Positions 54,486 to 62,429 of a stretch of DNA of 64,000 nucleotides are shown piece by piece. The translations under genes were made by a program, and so were the position numbers. The notes beneath the pieces are model-generated. The model saw nothing but the letters and a program-made list of their open reading frames with translations, was not told the DNA's origin and made no database searches. Source of the DNA: CAZOEL01 sp964578835. Lineage in GTDB: Bacteria; Desulfobacterota; Syntrophobacteria; Syntrophobacterales; Syntrophobacteraceae. The DNA is taken from contig CAZOEL010000006.1 of NCBI GenBank assembly GCA_964578835.1, positions 62,001 to 126,000 on the forward strand, given 5' to 3'. Positions within the stretch are counted from its first letter, which is position 1. Each line of letters starts with the position of its first letter.

Positions 54486-54831
54486 TGGCAATCCAGGTCA
54501 CTTCAGGTTCTCCTCCCTTCCAGGCAATGGCGATCACATCGAAGCGGGCGGACCGTCTCTCCATCTTACGGCTCTTGAGATACCATTGAGCAAGTCTGGT
54601 GAGTCGCCTCTGTTTGGCCACCGTGACCGCTTCCTGAGGCAAGCCGTATCCGCCGAACGACTTCGATTTCACTTCCACAAAGACAAGAGTATCGCCATCT
54701 ACGCCCACAATGTCGATCTCGCCCATATTACATCGCACATTTCGGGCAATTACATCTATACCGGCCTCTTCGAGGTATTTGACAGCAATATCTTCGCCTT
54801 GCTTTCCCTTTTCAACCCGATTTGCAGTCAT
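54463..54831 (-). CDS. yraN: YraN/UPF0102 endonuclease-fold protein
   Basis: About 122 residues. The restriction-endonuclease-like core is visible: KGKQGEDIAVKYLEEAGIDVIARNVRCNMGEIDIVGVDGDTLVFVEVKSK, with the GEID...VEVK catalytic signature. The function is uncertain, probably nucleic-acid processing linked to RNase HII. The start at 54831 overlaps the rnhB end by 20 bp; a longer reading to 54960 runs through rnhB and lacks family resemblance. Confidence 0.92.
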   Translation of the reverse strand: MTANRVEKGKQGEDIAVKYLEEAGIDVIARNVRCNMGEIDIVGVDGDTLVFVEVKSKSFGGYGLPQEAVTVAKQRRLTRLAQWYLKSRKMERRSARFDVIAIAWKGGEPEVTWIANAFEARE

Positions 54832-55468
54832 ATCGAGAAACCTCACCGCTTTCCGACGCCGCGCAGCGGAAGCTCCTGCGGTGGAGAGGACAGGGACCGT
54901 AGCGGCGCAGGGCATCCAGATGCTGCTTAGTCCCATATCCTTTATTGCGATCGAAGCCATACGCGGGATATAGCTGATGAAGCTCGCACATGATCCGATC
55001 CCGATGCACTTTGGCGATTATAGATGCGGCCGCTATGGAAAGACACAGCCGGTCGCCATGCGTTATCCCCTCCTGAGCCGTAGCGCAGGGGAGTTTATAG
55101 GGACCGTCGATCAGAAGATAATCGGGAGCTATGGGCAAAGCTTCCACCGCCATGGCCATGGCCTTGAAAGTAGCCTGAAGGATATTGATCCTGTCGATTT
55201 CCGGAGCTTCGACAGCGCCAAGGCCGACGCCTTTGGCGCACTTCCGGATGATGTCGTAGCAGGATTCCCTCTGCGTGGAGCTCAAAAGCTTCGAGTCCCT
55301 GACGAGAGGCAGTTCGGCTTCGGGCGGCAGCATTACGGCGGCGGCGACCACTGGACCGGCCAGAGGCCCCCTGCCCGCTTCGTCAATGCCCGCCAAAAAT
55401 TGAAAACCCCGCTTGAGCGCCTCCTCTTCGAAGAGCCTTTGCGGGGTTTGGGCGGCTTTGGACGCCAC
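54812..55468 (-). CDS. rnhB: Ribonuclease HII
   Basis: 218 residues. The catalytic GIDEAGRGPLAGPVVAAAV near residue 27 gives the first acidic pair; later acidic residues are in YLLIDGPYKLP and GDRLCLSIAAASIIAKVHRD. It removes ribonucleotides misplaced in DNA. The start is a GTG at 55468 two bases after the rplS stop, so it is co-translated with it. Confidence 0.96.
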   Translation of the reverse strand: MASKAAQTPQRLFEEEALKRGFQFLAGIDEAGRGPLAGPVVAAAVMLPPEAELPLVRDSKLLSSTQRESCYDIIRKCAKGVGLGAVEAPEIDRINILQATFKAMAMAVEALPIAPDYLLIDGPYKLPCATAQEGITHGDRLCLSIAAASIIAKVHRDRIMCELHQLYPAYGFDRNKGYGTKQHLDALRRYGPCPLHRRSFRCAASESGEVSRYDCKSG

Positions 55469-55470
55469 GC

Positions 55471-55818
55471 CTATCTTCTCTCTTGGATACGGGCAGCCTT
55501 GCCAACTCGATTCCGGAGATAGTACAGTCTTGCGCGACGAACGCGTCCGCGTCGAAGGATTTCGATCCTGTCAATTTGCGGCGTATGCAACGGGAATATT
55601 CTCTCCACGCCGACCCCGTAGGAAACTTTCCGCACTGTGAAAGACGCTCCCATTCCGCCTCTGTGACGCCGAATCACAACGCCCTCGAAAACCTGGATGC
55701 GCTCTTTGTCTCCTTCACGAATCTTAACATGCACCTTCACGCTGTCACCCACCCGAAAGGGGGGAATGTCCACACGCATGTTATCTCTATCAAGACTTTC
55801 AACTATATTTACGCCCAT
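55471..55818 (-). CDS. rplS: 50S ribosomal protein L19
   Basis: 115 residues, normal for bL19. FRVGDSVKVHVKIREGDKERIQVFEGVVIRRH and VSYGVGVERIFPLHTPQIDRIEI are diagnostic. ATG at 55818 follows GGAGG. It lies between the PF09936 methyltransferase and rnhB genes. Confidence 0.98.
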   Translation of the reverse strand: MGVNIVESLDRDNMRVDIPPFRVGDSVKVHVKIREGDKERIQVFEGVVIRRHRGGMGASFTVRKVSYGVGVERIFPLHTPQIDRIEILRRGRVRRARLYYLRNRVGKAARIQERR

Positions 55819-55857
55819 CGTTTTTCCTCCACCGGTTTTCTTATTTAAGAATACGAA

Positions 55858-56433
55858 TCACTCTCTGTATAAAAGCCTGTCCATAAGGATTGCAGCCGCA
55901 CAACGAACGGACAGATGGTTGTAACCGTCGACGCCGCGTATCCCCTCCAGTACGGCGTCCGCCTCCTCCAATACGGATTCGGCCAGTCCCCAGGCGGTGC
56001 CAAACAATAAAAGGAGAGGCGAATTCCCTTGCGTTACAATTTTCCTGGCGTCCCGCTGCGTGAGAACGCCGGGCGCATCTTTCGCGGTAGTCGCCCAAAC
56101 AAGCGGATCTTTTCCGCATTCTTCCCGAATTTCACTTGTTGCGTCGGCGATGCTTTCCACCAGCCGCAGCCTCCGCAACGCGACGCCTCTATCGGAATGC
56201 AGCTCCCTTCCCACGCCATCGCGCCAATGGCTTATCAACCGTTCCGAGAGGACCTTCTGATCCTTCAGGGGAGTCACTATGAAACATGCGGGCAAGTTAT
56301 AGGTGCACGCAGTCCGCGCCAGATCGTGAAGGTCCAGGTTGGTTACGGCGGAAGCTATCACATCCCCGTTCCGGTTCACAACCGGATAATGCACAAGAGC
56401 CACATAAAAAGGAGCAGCGCCATTAGCAGGCAT
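55858..56433 (-). CDS. SAM-dependent RNA methyltransferase, PF09936 type
   Basis: About 191 residues. It resembles the SPOUT-type family found between trmD and rplS in deltaproteobacteria and aquificales: FYVALVHYPVVNRNGDVIASAVTNLDLHDLARTACTY, ISHWRDGVG, LLLLFGTAWGLAESVLEEAD and the end LSVRCAAAILMDRLL. The knot-forming SAM site is likely in LLFGTAWG. The RNA target is unknown. I used the ATG at 56433, which overlaps the trmD end by 11 bp; a longer reading to 56499 adds an unrelated basic stretch. Confidence 0.85.
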   Translation of the reverse strand: MPANGAAPFYVALVHYPVVNRNGDVIASAVTNLDLHDLARTACTYNLPACFIVTPLKDQKVLSERLISHWRDGVGRELHSDRGVALRRLRLVESIADATSEIREECGKDPLVWATTAKDAPGVLTQRDARKIVTQGNSPLLLLFGTAWGLAESVLEEADAVLEGIRGVDGYNHLSVRCAAAILMDRLLYRE

Positions 56434-57193
56434 CGGAGCCTCTCCTTTTGTCGAAGCTCTCCTCCAAGGCTTCCTCCGCTTTGGCAAGGAGCGCGGCATC
56501 CTCGGGCTTTAGCGTCAGCCGGGCGAAAAGATCCGGCCGCCTCCGCCTCGTCCTCAGAAGAGCCTGAGCCCTGCGCCAGCGCTCTATGGCCTCGTGATGC
56601 CCCGAGAGAAGCACATCCGGAACCCGAAGTCCTCTGAACTCCTGAGGGCGCGTGTACTGAGGGTATTCCAAAAGGGGCTCCGCGAAGGATTCCGCCCTCG
56701 CAGACGCCTCATTGCCAAGCACGCCGGGAATAAGGCGCGAGATGGCGTCGATCGCCACCATGGCCGCCACTTCGCCGCCCGTCAGCACGTAGTCGCCAAT
56801 CGATAGTTCGTCATCCACAAAGTGGTCGGCGACACGTTCGTCCACGCCTTCATACCGGCCGCATACGAACGCCACACGCGGAAGCCTGCTAAGCTCACCG
56901 GCGATACCCTGGTTGAACAGCCGTCCCTGAGGGCTCAAAAGGACGACCCACGGCTTGGGACCGCCTGCTTTGAGGTCATCGAGGGCCCGCACAATCGGCT
57001 CCGGCTTCATGACCATACCTTCTCCGCCCCCGAAGGGACGATCGTCGGTCATCAGATGCTTGTCTTGCGCATAGTCGCGGATGTTGTGCAGCCGGACCTC
57101 TATGAGGCGTCGTTCTATGGCTTTGCCCAGGATGCTCTCGTGCAGAGGGGACGAAAACATTCCAGGGAAGAGCGTCAAAATATCAAAGATCAT
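56423..57193 (-). CDS. trmD: tRNA (guanine37-N1)-methyltransferase TrmD
   Basis: 256 residues, SPOUT fold. MIFDILTLFPGMF, DDRPFGGGEGMVMKPEPI, LLSPQGRLFNQ, CGRYEGVDERV and SIGDYVLTGGEVAAM are all present. It marks G37 next to the anticodon to keep reading frame. The ATG overlaps rimM by 11 bp. Confidence 0.98.
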   Translation of the reverse strand: MIFDILTLFPGMFSSPLHESILGKAIERRLIEVRLHNIRDYAQDKHLMTDDRPFGGGEGMVMKPEPIVRALDDLKAGGPKPWVVLLSPQGRLFNQGIAGELSRLPRVAFVCGRYEGVDERVADHFVDDELSIGDYVLTGGEVAAMVAIDAISRLIPGVLGNEASARAESFAEPLLEYPQYTRPQEFRGLRVPDVLLSGHHEAIERWRRAQALLRTRRRRPDLFARLTLKPEDAALLAKAEEALEESFDKRRGSDAC

Positions 57194-57707
57194 CCATCAA
57201 ACCGTCCGGCAGATCAACCGCCATTCGTCCCTCATCAAGATCGATCCGGCGAATAACGTCATCCACAGCGGGGATGAGCACTTCTTTTCCCTCGGATTCG
57301 ACTACATAAACGTCGTTGCCGCCTGTTTCGATGATTCCCCGGAGCGTCCCGATTTCTTTACCCTCCATGGTCTCAACGATAAGGCCAATGAGCCGGTAGT
57401 GGTAGTACTCCCCTTCCGAGGCGGGAGGAAGGCGATCTTCCGGAAGAAAAAGCTCTTCGCCTCGAACGCTCTGAGCTTCTTCGATGTTTGTAAGCTCTTC
57501 AAACCGGACAACCCATAATTTACCCTGGGCTTTGAGGGCGACTATTGTAAGCCCTCTGTCCCCGCGCCCTTCCCGCAACTGCAAAACGAGCTTGGCGCCG
57601 GCTTTCTGAACCGACAGACTCTCACCATATGCATATACTTTAACGGCGCCGGCGATTCCGTGGGGCTTGACTATCTTTCCCACGGCAATCAGGCGAGGCT
57701 TTTCCAT
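57183..57707 (-). CDS. rimM: 16S rRNA processing protein RimM
   Basis: 174 residues. The N-terminal RimM barrel begins LIAVGKIVKPHGIAGAVKVYA, and the PRC-type barrel ends VYVVESEGKEVLIPAVDDVIRRIDLD. It helps mature the 30S head with S19. Spaced 3 bp from khpA and overlapping trmD. Confidence 0.97.
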   Translation of the reverse strand: MEKPRLIAVGKIVKPHGIAGAVKVYAYGESLSVQKAGAKLVLQLREGRGDRGLTIVALKAQGKLWVVRFEELTNIEEAQSVRGEELFLPEDRLPPASEGEYYHYRLIGLIVETMEGKEIGTLRGIIETGGNDVYVVESEGKEVLIPAVDDVIRRIDLDEGRMAVDLPDGLMDDL

Positions 57708-57710
57708 CTC

Positions 57711-57944
57711 TTACTCTATGATCTCCAGGACAGCCCGTTTCCGTATTTTTGTTGAAGCGGCGCTTAAAATCGTTCTCATTGCACGGGCGGTTCGCCCCTG
57801 TTTTCCAATTACTTTGCCCAAGTCCTCTTTGGCTACCCGCAGCTCAATAACCGATGTCTGTTCACCTTCAATCTCAGACACCTTGACTTTTTCGGGGTTA
57901 TCCACCAAAGCCCGTGCCATAAACTCGATCAATTCCTTCAACAT
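57711..57944 (-). CDS. khpA: KH-domain RNA-binding protein KhpA
   Basis: 77 residues, a single KH domain with the GXXG loop in LGKVIGKQGRTARAMRTIL. It usually pairs with KhpB and binds many RNAs. Strong GGAGG before the ATG. Between rpsP and rimM as in many bacteria. Confidence 0.95.
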   Translation of the reverse strand: MLKELIEFMARALVDNPEKVKVSEIEGEQTSVIELRVAKEDLGKVIGKQGRTARAMRTILSAASTKIRKRAVLEIIE

Positions 57945-57983
57945 GGCGACCTCCGGATTTTATGCACCGCGATGGTTTGTCAT

Positions 57984-58244
57984 TTACGAAGCCTGACCGA
58001 CAACCTCAACTTTGTGCTTTCGCATCAAGCTGCTAACCGTATCAGACGGCTTTGCTCCCTGCTCGAGCCAATAACGAAGCCGCTCACTGTTGATCTTGAC
58101 TTCCGCTTGCTCCGGCAGTGGATTGTAGGTGCCAATGCTTTCGATAAACCGACCATCACGCGGAGACTCCGAAGGAGCTACCACGATCTTGTAAAAGGGT
58201 CTCTTCTTTCTTCCTCGACGAGCTAAACGTATGCGTACCGACAT
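57984..58244 (-). CDS. rpsP: 30S ribosomal protein S16
   Basis: 86 residues. MSVRIRLARRGRKKRPFYKIVVA and DGRFIESIGTYNPLP are diagnostic of bS16. The ATG at 58244 gives the family start; a TTG eight codons earlier sits on the GGGAGG ribosome site and is unlikely. Confidence 0.97.
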   Translation of the reverse strand: MSVRIRLARRGRKKRPFYKIVVAPSESPRDGRFIESIGTYNPLPEQAEVKINSERLRYWLEQGAKPSDTVSSLMRKHKVEVVGQAS

Positions 58245-58368
58245 GTTGTGAGAATTACCTCCCTTCAAACTGAAACAAAGCCATCATGATTCCTTGAAAA
58301 CGATTCATACCGTTTTGGAACCACCCACCACTGTTGCAAATTGCTTCATATACCTCATTTCCTGGAAT

Positions 58369-59724
58369 TTAAAAAGGAAAAAATGCTTTCTTTTTACGGA
58401 CTTTGCCTTTCTTCTTTTTGGTAGAGCCCCCGCCGCCCATAACCTGACGCATCATCTTGCGCGCTTCCTCGTAGCTTTTGAGCAGCCGGTTGACTTCCTG
58501 AACGCTCGTGCCGCTGCCGTTTGCTATGCGCTTTCGCCTGCTTCCGTTGATGATATCGGCATTCTTGCGCTCCCCCTTCGTCATGGAATTGATGATCGCT
58601 TCCATGCGAACGAATTCCTTCTCATCGATCTGCACCTTCTTCAACTCTTTGAGCATTCCCATGCCGGGGAGCATGTTGATGATATTTTGCAGAGAGCCCA
58701 ACTTCTTCACCTGCCTGAGCTGATTTCGAAAATCCTCGAGACTGAAGGAATCGTCGCGGAATTTTCGAGCCAGCTCTTCGGCCTGTTTTTCATCGAAGGT
58801 TTCCTGAGCTTTCTCGATGATGGAGAGCATGTCACCCATGCCCAAAATCCGGGAGCTCATCCGGTCCGGATGGAACACTTCGAGAGAATCCAGCTTCTCG
58901 CCCGTTCCGATGAACTTGATGGGACTTCCGGTAACGGATCGAATGGAAAGCGCGGCGCCGCCTCGGGCGTCGCCGTCCAGCTTGGAGAGCACCACTCCGG
59001 TAATCTCGAGAGCTTCATGAAAAGCCGCCGCCACTTTCACCGCATCCTGACCCGTCATAGCGTCTGCAACGAGCAGAATCTCGGCAGGCGCAAGGATGCC
59101 CTTCAAGCGTCTCAGCTCGTCCATGAGCTCCGTATCGACATGAAGCCTGCCTGCGGTATCCACCAGAATAGTGTCGCAGTTTTGAAGCCGCGCATACTGG
59201 ATGGATTCGCGCACGATATCCTCGGGCTTCTGATCGACCGTGGAAGGATATACGGGAAGCCCCAACTGCTTCCCAAGCGTAGTCAGCTGATCGATGGCCG
59301 CAGGCCGATAAACGTCGGCGGGAACAAGGCAGGGCCGCCTCTTCTCCTGGACGAGCTTTCGAGCCAGCTTGCCCGTTGTAGTCGTCTTTCCGGAACCCTG
59401 GAGCCCGACCATCATGAGCGGCACGGGTGGGCGACCGATCAGCCGCAGTGGAACAGCCTCTCCCCCCATCAGATTGGTCAGCTCTTCATTGACGATCTTG
59501 ATGACCTGCTGACCCGGGGTAAGGCTTTGCATCACCTCTTGCCCTACGGCGCGCTCGGCTATGCGAGCGACAAAATCCTTCGCCACCTTGAAGTGAACGT
59601 CGGCTTCAAGAAGAGCCATACGCACTTCCCGCAGCGCTTCCTTTATGTTCTCTTCGGTCAGCTTGCCCTGACCTCGAAGATTTTTGAAAACTTTTTGAAA
59701 TTTATCGGACAAATTATCGAACAT
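58369..59724 (-). CDS. ffh: Signal recognition particle protein Ffh
   Basis: About 451 residues. N domain (1-85), G domain with GLQGSGKTTTTGKLA near residue 107, DVYRPAAIDQL, DTAGRLHVD, LVADAMTGQDA and LSKLDGDARGGAALS, then the Met-rich M domain (about 300-430) with GSGTSVQEVNRLLKSYE, ending in a short Lys-rich tail. It binds 4.5S RNA and signal sequences during membrane targeting. The ATG at 59724 is chosen after GGTGATC; an upstream TTG would add 13 unconserved residues. The 233 bp upstream have no gene I can support. Confidence 0.97.
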   Translation of the reverse strand: MFDNLSDKFQKVFKNLRGQGKLTEENIKEALREVRMALLEADVHFKVAKDFVARIAERAVGQEVMQSLTPGQQVIKIVNEELTNLMGGEAVPLRLIGRPPVPLMMVGLQGSGKTTTTGKLARKLVQEKRRPCLVPADVYRPAAIDQLTTLGKQLGLPVYPSTVDQKPEDIVRESIQYARLQNCDTILVDTAGRLHVDTELMDELRRLKGILAPAEILLVADAMTGQDAVKVAAAFHEALEITGVVLSKLDGDARGGAALSIRSVTGSPIKFIGTGEKLDSLEVFHPDRMSSRILGMGDMLSIIEKAQETFDEKQAEELARKFRDDSFSLEDFRNQLRQVKKLGSLQNIINMLPGMGMLKELKKVQIDEKEFVRMEAIINSMTKGERKNADIINGSRRKRIANGSGTSVQEVNRLLKSYEEARKMMRQVMGGGGSTKKKKGKVRKKKAFFPF

Positions 59725-59957
59725 TTTGATCACCACATTATAGTTTGGACGGGAGTTGCTCAATATGATTCAGAAAGTGTAATCGTAGCCGTCTTGGGCG
59801 CGTCTGTCAAGGAAGCGCATTTGCTTCCGGCAATTCTCATCTTGCCTCATGAAGATAGAGCTGGATTACCCAGCATTGTTCCAACACTGCTCATTCTAAA
59901 ACAAGATAGGCAATGCGCAAGTGGAGCCGCGCCCACACACTCGATCGCTTGAAATCG

Positions 59958-62429
59958 CTAATTATCGAGAAGAAACCGGGCAATCCTGCGACTGCAGCCT
60001 GAATGCAAATCGAGAAAGGAGCCGGCATTTCCCATGGCTCCTTCTTGTGGCTCCGCATTGCGGAGGCATCTATCCAGCGCGTCTTCAAGCTCGGCGCGCG
60101 ACTCAACCCTGTGACAGCAGCCGGAACCAAGGAGGCCGGCCTCGATTTCACGAAAATTGAAAAGATGAGGTCCCCACAGAGCGGGTTTTCCCTGAGCGAC
60201 GGCTTCGAGGGGATTGTGCCCTCCGAAAGGAACGAGGCTGCCGCCGATAAAGGCGGCGTCGGCAAGCGCATAAAAACGACTTAGCTCGCCCAAAGTGTCA
60301 AGAATAAACACTGCGCTGCCCTCGGCGCGCTCGTTTGCGGATCGCTTGGCTGCTGACGACCCGTACCGACTGCAGAGGTCGGAAAGAGCCTCGGCGCGCT
60401 TTATGTTTCGCGGCGCAAGGATCAGGAGCAGGTCTGGGCGAGAGCGCCTCAAGCTTCTGTGGACGTCGAGAAGCATCTCTTCTTCGCCTTCATGAGTGCT
60501 CCCCGCGACCCAGGCCGGTCGTCCGGGCAAGATCCCGGCGCTTTCTCGCAGAGTAGATATCTCGGAGGCGGAAAGAGGCTTTCGCACGGAATCGAATTTG
60601 AGGTTACCCGCCGCATGAACCCGTTCTGGAATCGCCCCTAAAGCAATAAACCGCTCCCTGTCCATTTCCGACTGTCCAAAAATATGGTCGAACCTATGGA
60701 AAGGCAGCCCATGAAATCTCCCGAGCTTTTGCATCTTTCGATACGAGGCTTCGGAAATGCGGCCATTGACGAGAAAAACAGGAATCTCCTTCTTCTTTAG
60801 AACACTGAGCAAACCGGGCCAGATATCCGTTTCAACCAGCACGAAGCGGCTTGGCTTGATCCGGCGCGCTACTCTCTCGACAGCCCAGGGGAAATCGTGC
60901 GGAAGAAAGAAAAAGTGCGTCACCCAGTTGCCCAATCGCGAACGCGCAATATTCTGCCCCGTTTCCGTCGCCGTTGAAAATACGATTTCCGTCGAAGGCG
61001 AAAGCTCTTTTAGCGCTTCTATCAGTGGAGCAACAGAGAGAACCTCTCCAACCGAAAGCGCGTGGACCCAAATGCGGGGAGCCGGCGGCAAGCTCGTCGG
61101 CGCCTTAAGTCCTAAGCGCTCCAGGCAGCTTTTCCGGTATTTTCCATCGATGCGCGATCTCAGTTGATAGTAGAAAAAGAAAAGCGGCCAGGCGCACGAC
61201 AAGGCGGCGCTATAGAAGCTGTGTGGAATAGCGCCGGGCGTCGAACGAGGCGGTGCGTTCGGTGAGGGGTCATCGGCGCCCTGTTCCATGAGAGCCAGTT
61301 CAGCCACGCGAGCGGCGACTCCGGGCTCGCCCAGCTCCCTTCGAATTTCGGCGAGCGCTTTCCGTTGCTCCTTCAATTTCATTGGATCAGTCAAGAAGAG
61401 GGAAGCCTCGGCGGCAATCTTCTTCGCCGTTGCGTCATATTGCAGCAGCTCCGGAACTATTTTCCGCCCTGCGATGATGTTCGGGAGCGAAACATATTTC
61501 ACCTTTATGAGTCGACGTCCCAGGCGATACGTGAGCTTTGAGACTCTGTAGACCACAATCATTGGAGATCCCAGGATGGCGGTCTCCAACGTCGCAGTGC
61601 CGGACGCCGCAATCACGAGGTCGCACGCCCTCACCACGCCGTATGTGTCCCCTGAGACTATGCGGACAGGCGCATTGCGCTTCTTGACTTCTTCTCCAAC
61701 CATGAGCGGATCGAGCGTCGGAGCAACGGGAAGAATGAAGGATACGCCCGGAATCTTTTGACTCAGGAGAAGGGCTCCGTCCAGTAGAATGGGAAGAAGG
61801 GAGCGCACTTCGCTATGTCGGCTCCCGGGAAGCAAGCCTACCAGAAAAGACGCCCCTGCAGGCCTGTAGAGATCGCTCGCCTGATCGCGCGGCGGCGCGG
61901 CATCGAGGACATCCAGAAGAGGATGTCCCACATAATGGACTCCCACTCCGTAACGCTCATAAAAAGCGGGCTCAAACGGAAGGATAACCGCCATGGAATC
62001 GACGAGCCGCTTGATCGTGCGAACGCGTCCGCTCCTCCAAGCCCAAACCTGGGGGCTGATATAATAGAAAACTCTTATTCCAAGGCGTTTGGCCAGACGG
62101 GCAAGAAGAAAATTGAAGTCGGGAAAATCGATAAGGACGACAAGATCGGGCTTCTCAACGGCAAAATACGCTTTTATCTTTCGCCAGGCGCCAAAAATAG
62201 CATCCTTGTGCCGGAAAACCTCAAAAAGGCCGACGACGGCGAGGTCCCTGTTGTCCACCAGCACGGAGGCGCCGGCGCGCCTCATCATCGGGCCGCCCAG
62301 GCAGGCAATTGAAGCTTCGGGGGCAAGCGCCTTCATGGCCCTTATCAGGTGAGAGCCATGAAGGTCCCCGGAAGCTTCTCCTGCGCTTATAAAGATTTTG
62401 CGAATGCCGGACTTCCGGAAAGCTCCCAT
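59958..62429 (-). CDS. lpxB-waaA: Fused lipid-A-disaccharide synthase and Kdo transferase (LpxB-WaaA)
   Basis: 823 residues in one open frame. Residues about 9-385 are LpxB (GT19): IFISAGEASGDLHGSHLIRAM, LIDFPDFNFLLA, YYISPQVWAWRSGR, LLPGSRHSEV and AASGTATLETAILGSPMIVVY. After a Pro/Ser linker and a membrane-anchor helix (about 405-425), residues about 400-823 are WaaA/KdtA (GT30): WVHALSVGEV, FVLVETDIWPGLL, NLKFDSVRKP, GGSLVPFGGHNPLEA. The first joins two acylated glucosamines; the second adds Kdo, two steps later (LpxK comes between). No stop or frameshift separates them. It overlaps the upstream gene by 43 bp. Confidence 0.92.
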   Translation of the reverse strand: MGAFRKSGIRKIFISAGEASGDLHGSHLIRAMKALAPEASIACLGGPMMRRAGASVLVDNRDLAVVGLFEVFRHKDAIFGAWRKIKAYFAVEKPDLVVLIDFPDFNFLLARLAKRLGIRVFYYISPQVWAWRSGRVRTIKRLVDSMAVILPFEPAFYERYGVGVHYVGHPLLDVLDAAPPRDQASDLYRPAGASFLVGLLPGSRHSEVRSLLPILLDGALLLSQKIPGVSFILPVAPTLDPLMVGEEVKKRNAPVRIVSGDTYGVVRACDLVIAASGTATLETAILGSPMIVVYRVSKLTYRLGRRLIKVKYVSLPNIIAGRKIVPELLQYDATAKKIAAEASLFLTDPMKLKEQRKALAEIRRELGEPGVAARVAELALMEQGADDPSPNAPPRSTPGAIPHSFYSAALSCAWPLFFFYYQLRSRIDGKYRKSCLERLGLKAPTSLPPAPRIWVHALSVGEVLSVAPLIEALKELSPSTEIVFSTATETGQNIARSRLGNWVTHFFFLPHDFPWAVERVARRIKPSRFVLVETDIWPGLLSVLKKKEIPVFLVNGRISEASYRKMQKLGRFHGLPFHRFDHIFGQSEMDRERFIALGAIPERVHAAGNLKFDSVRKPLSASEISTLRESAGILPGRPAWVAGSTHEGEEEMLLDVHRSLRRSRPDLLLILAPRNIKRAEALSDLCSRYGSSAAKRSANERAEGSAVFILDTLGELSRFYALADAAFIGGSLVPFGGHNPLEAVAQGKPALWGPHLFNFREIEAGLLGSGCCHRVESRAELEDALDRCLRNAEPQEGAMGNAGSFLDLHSGCSRRIARFLLDN

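Noticed and set aside
58294..59952. 552-residue open frame on the plus strand
   Set aside because: It is antisense to ffh, which has every SRP54 motif on the other strand.
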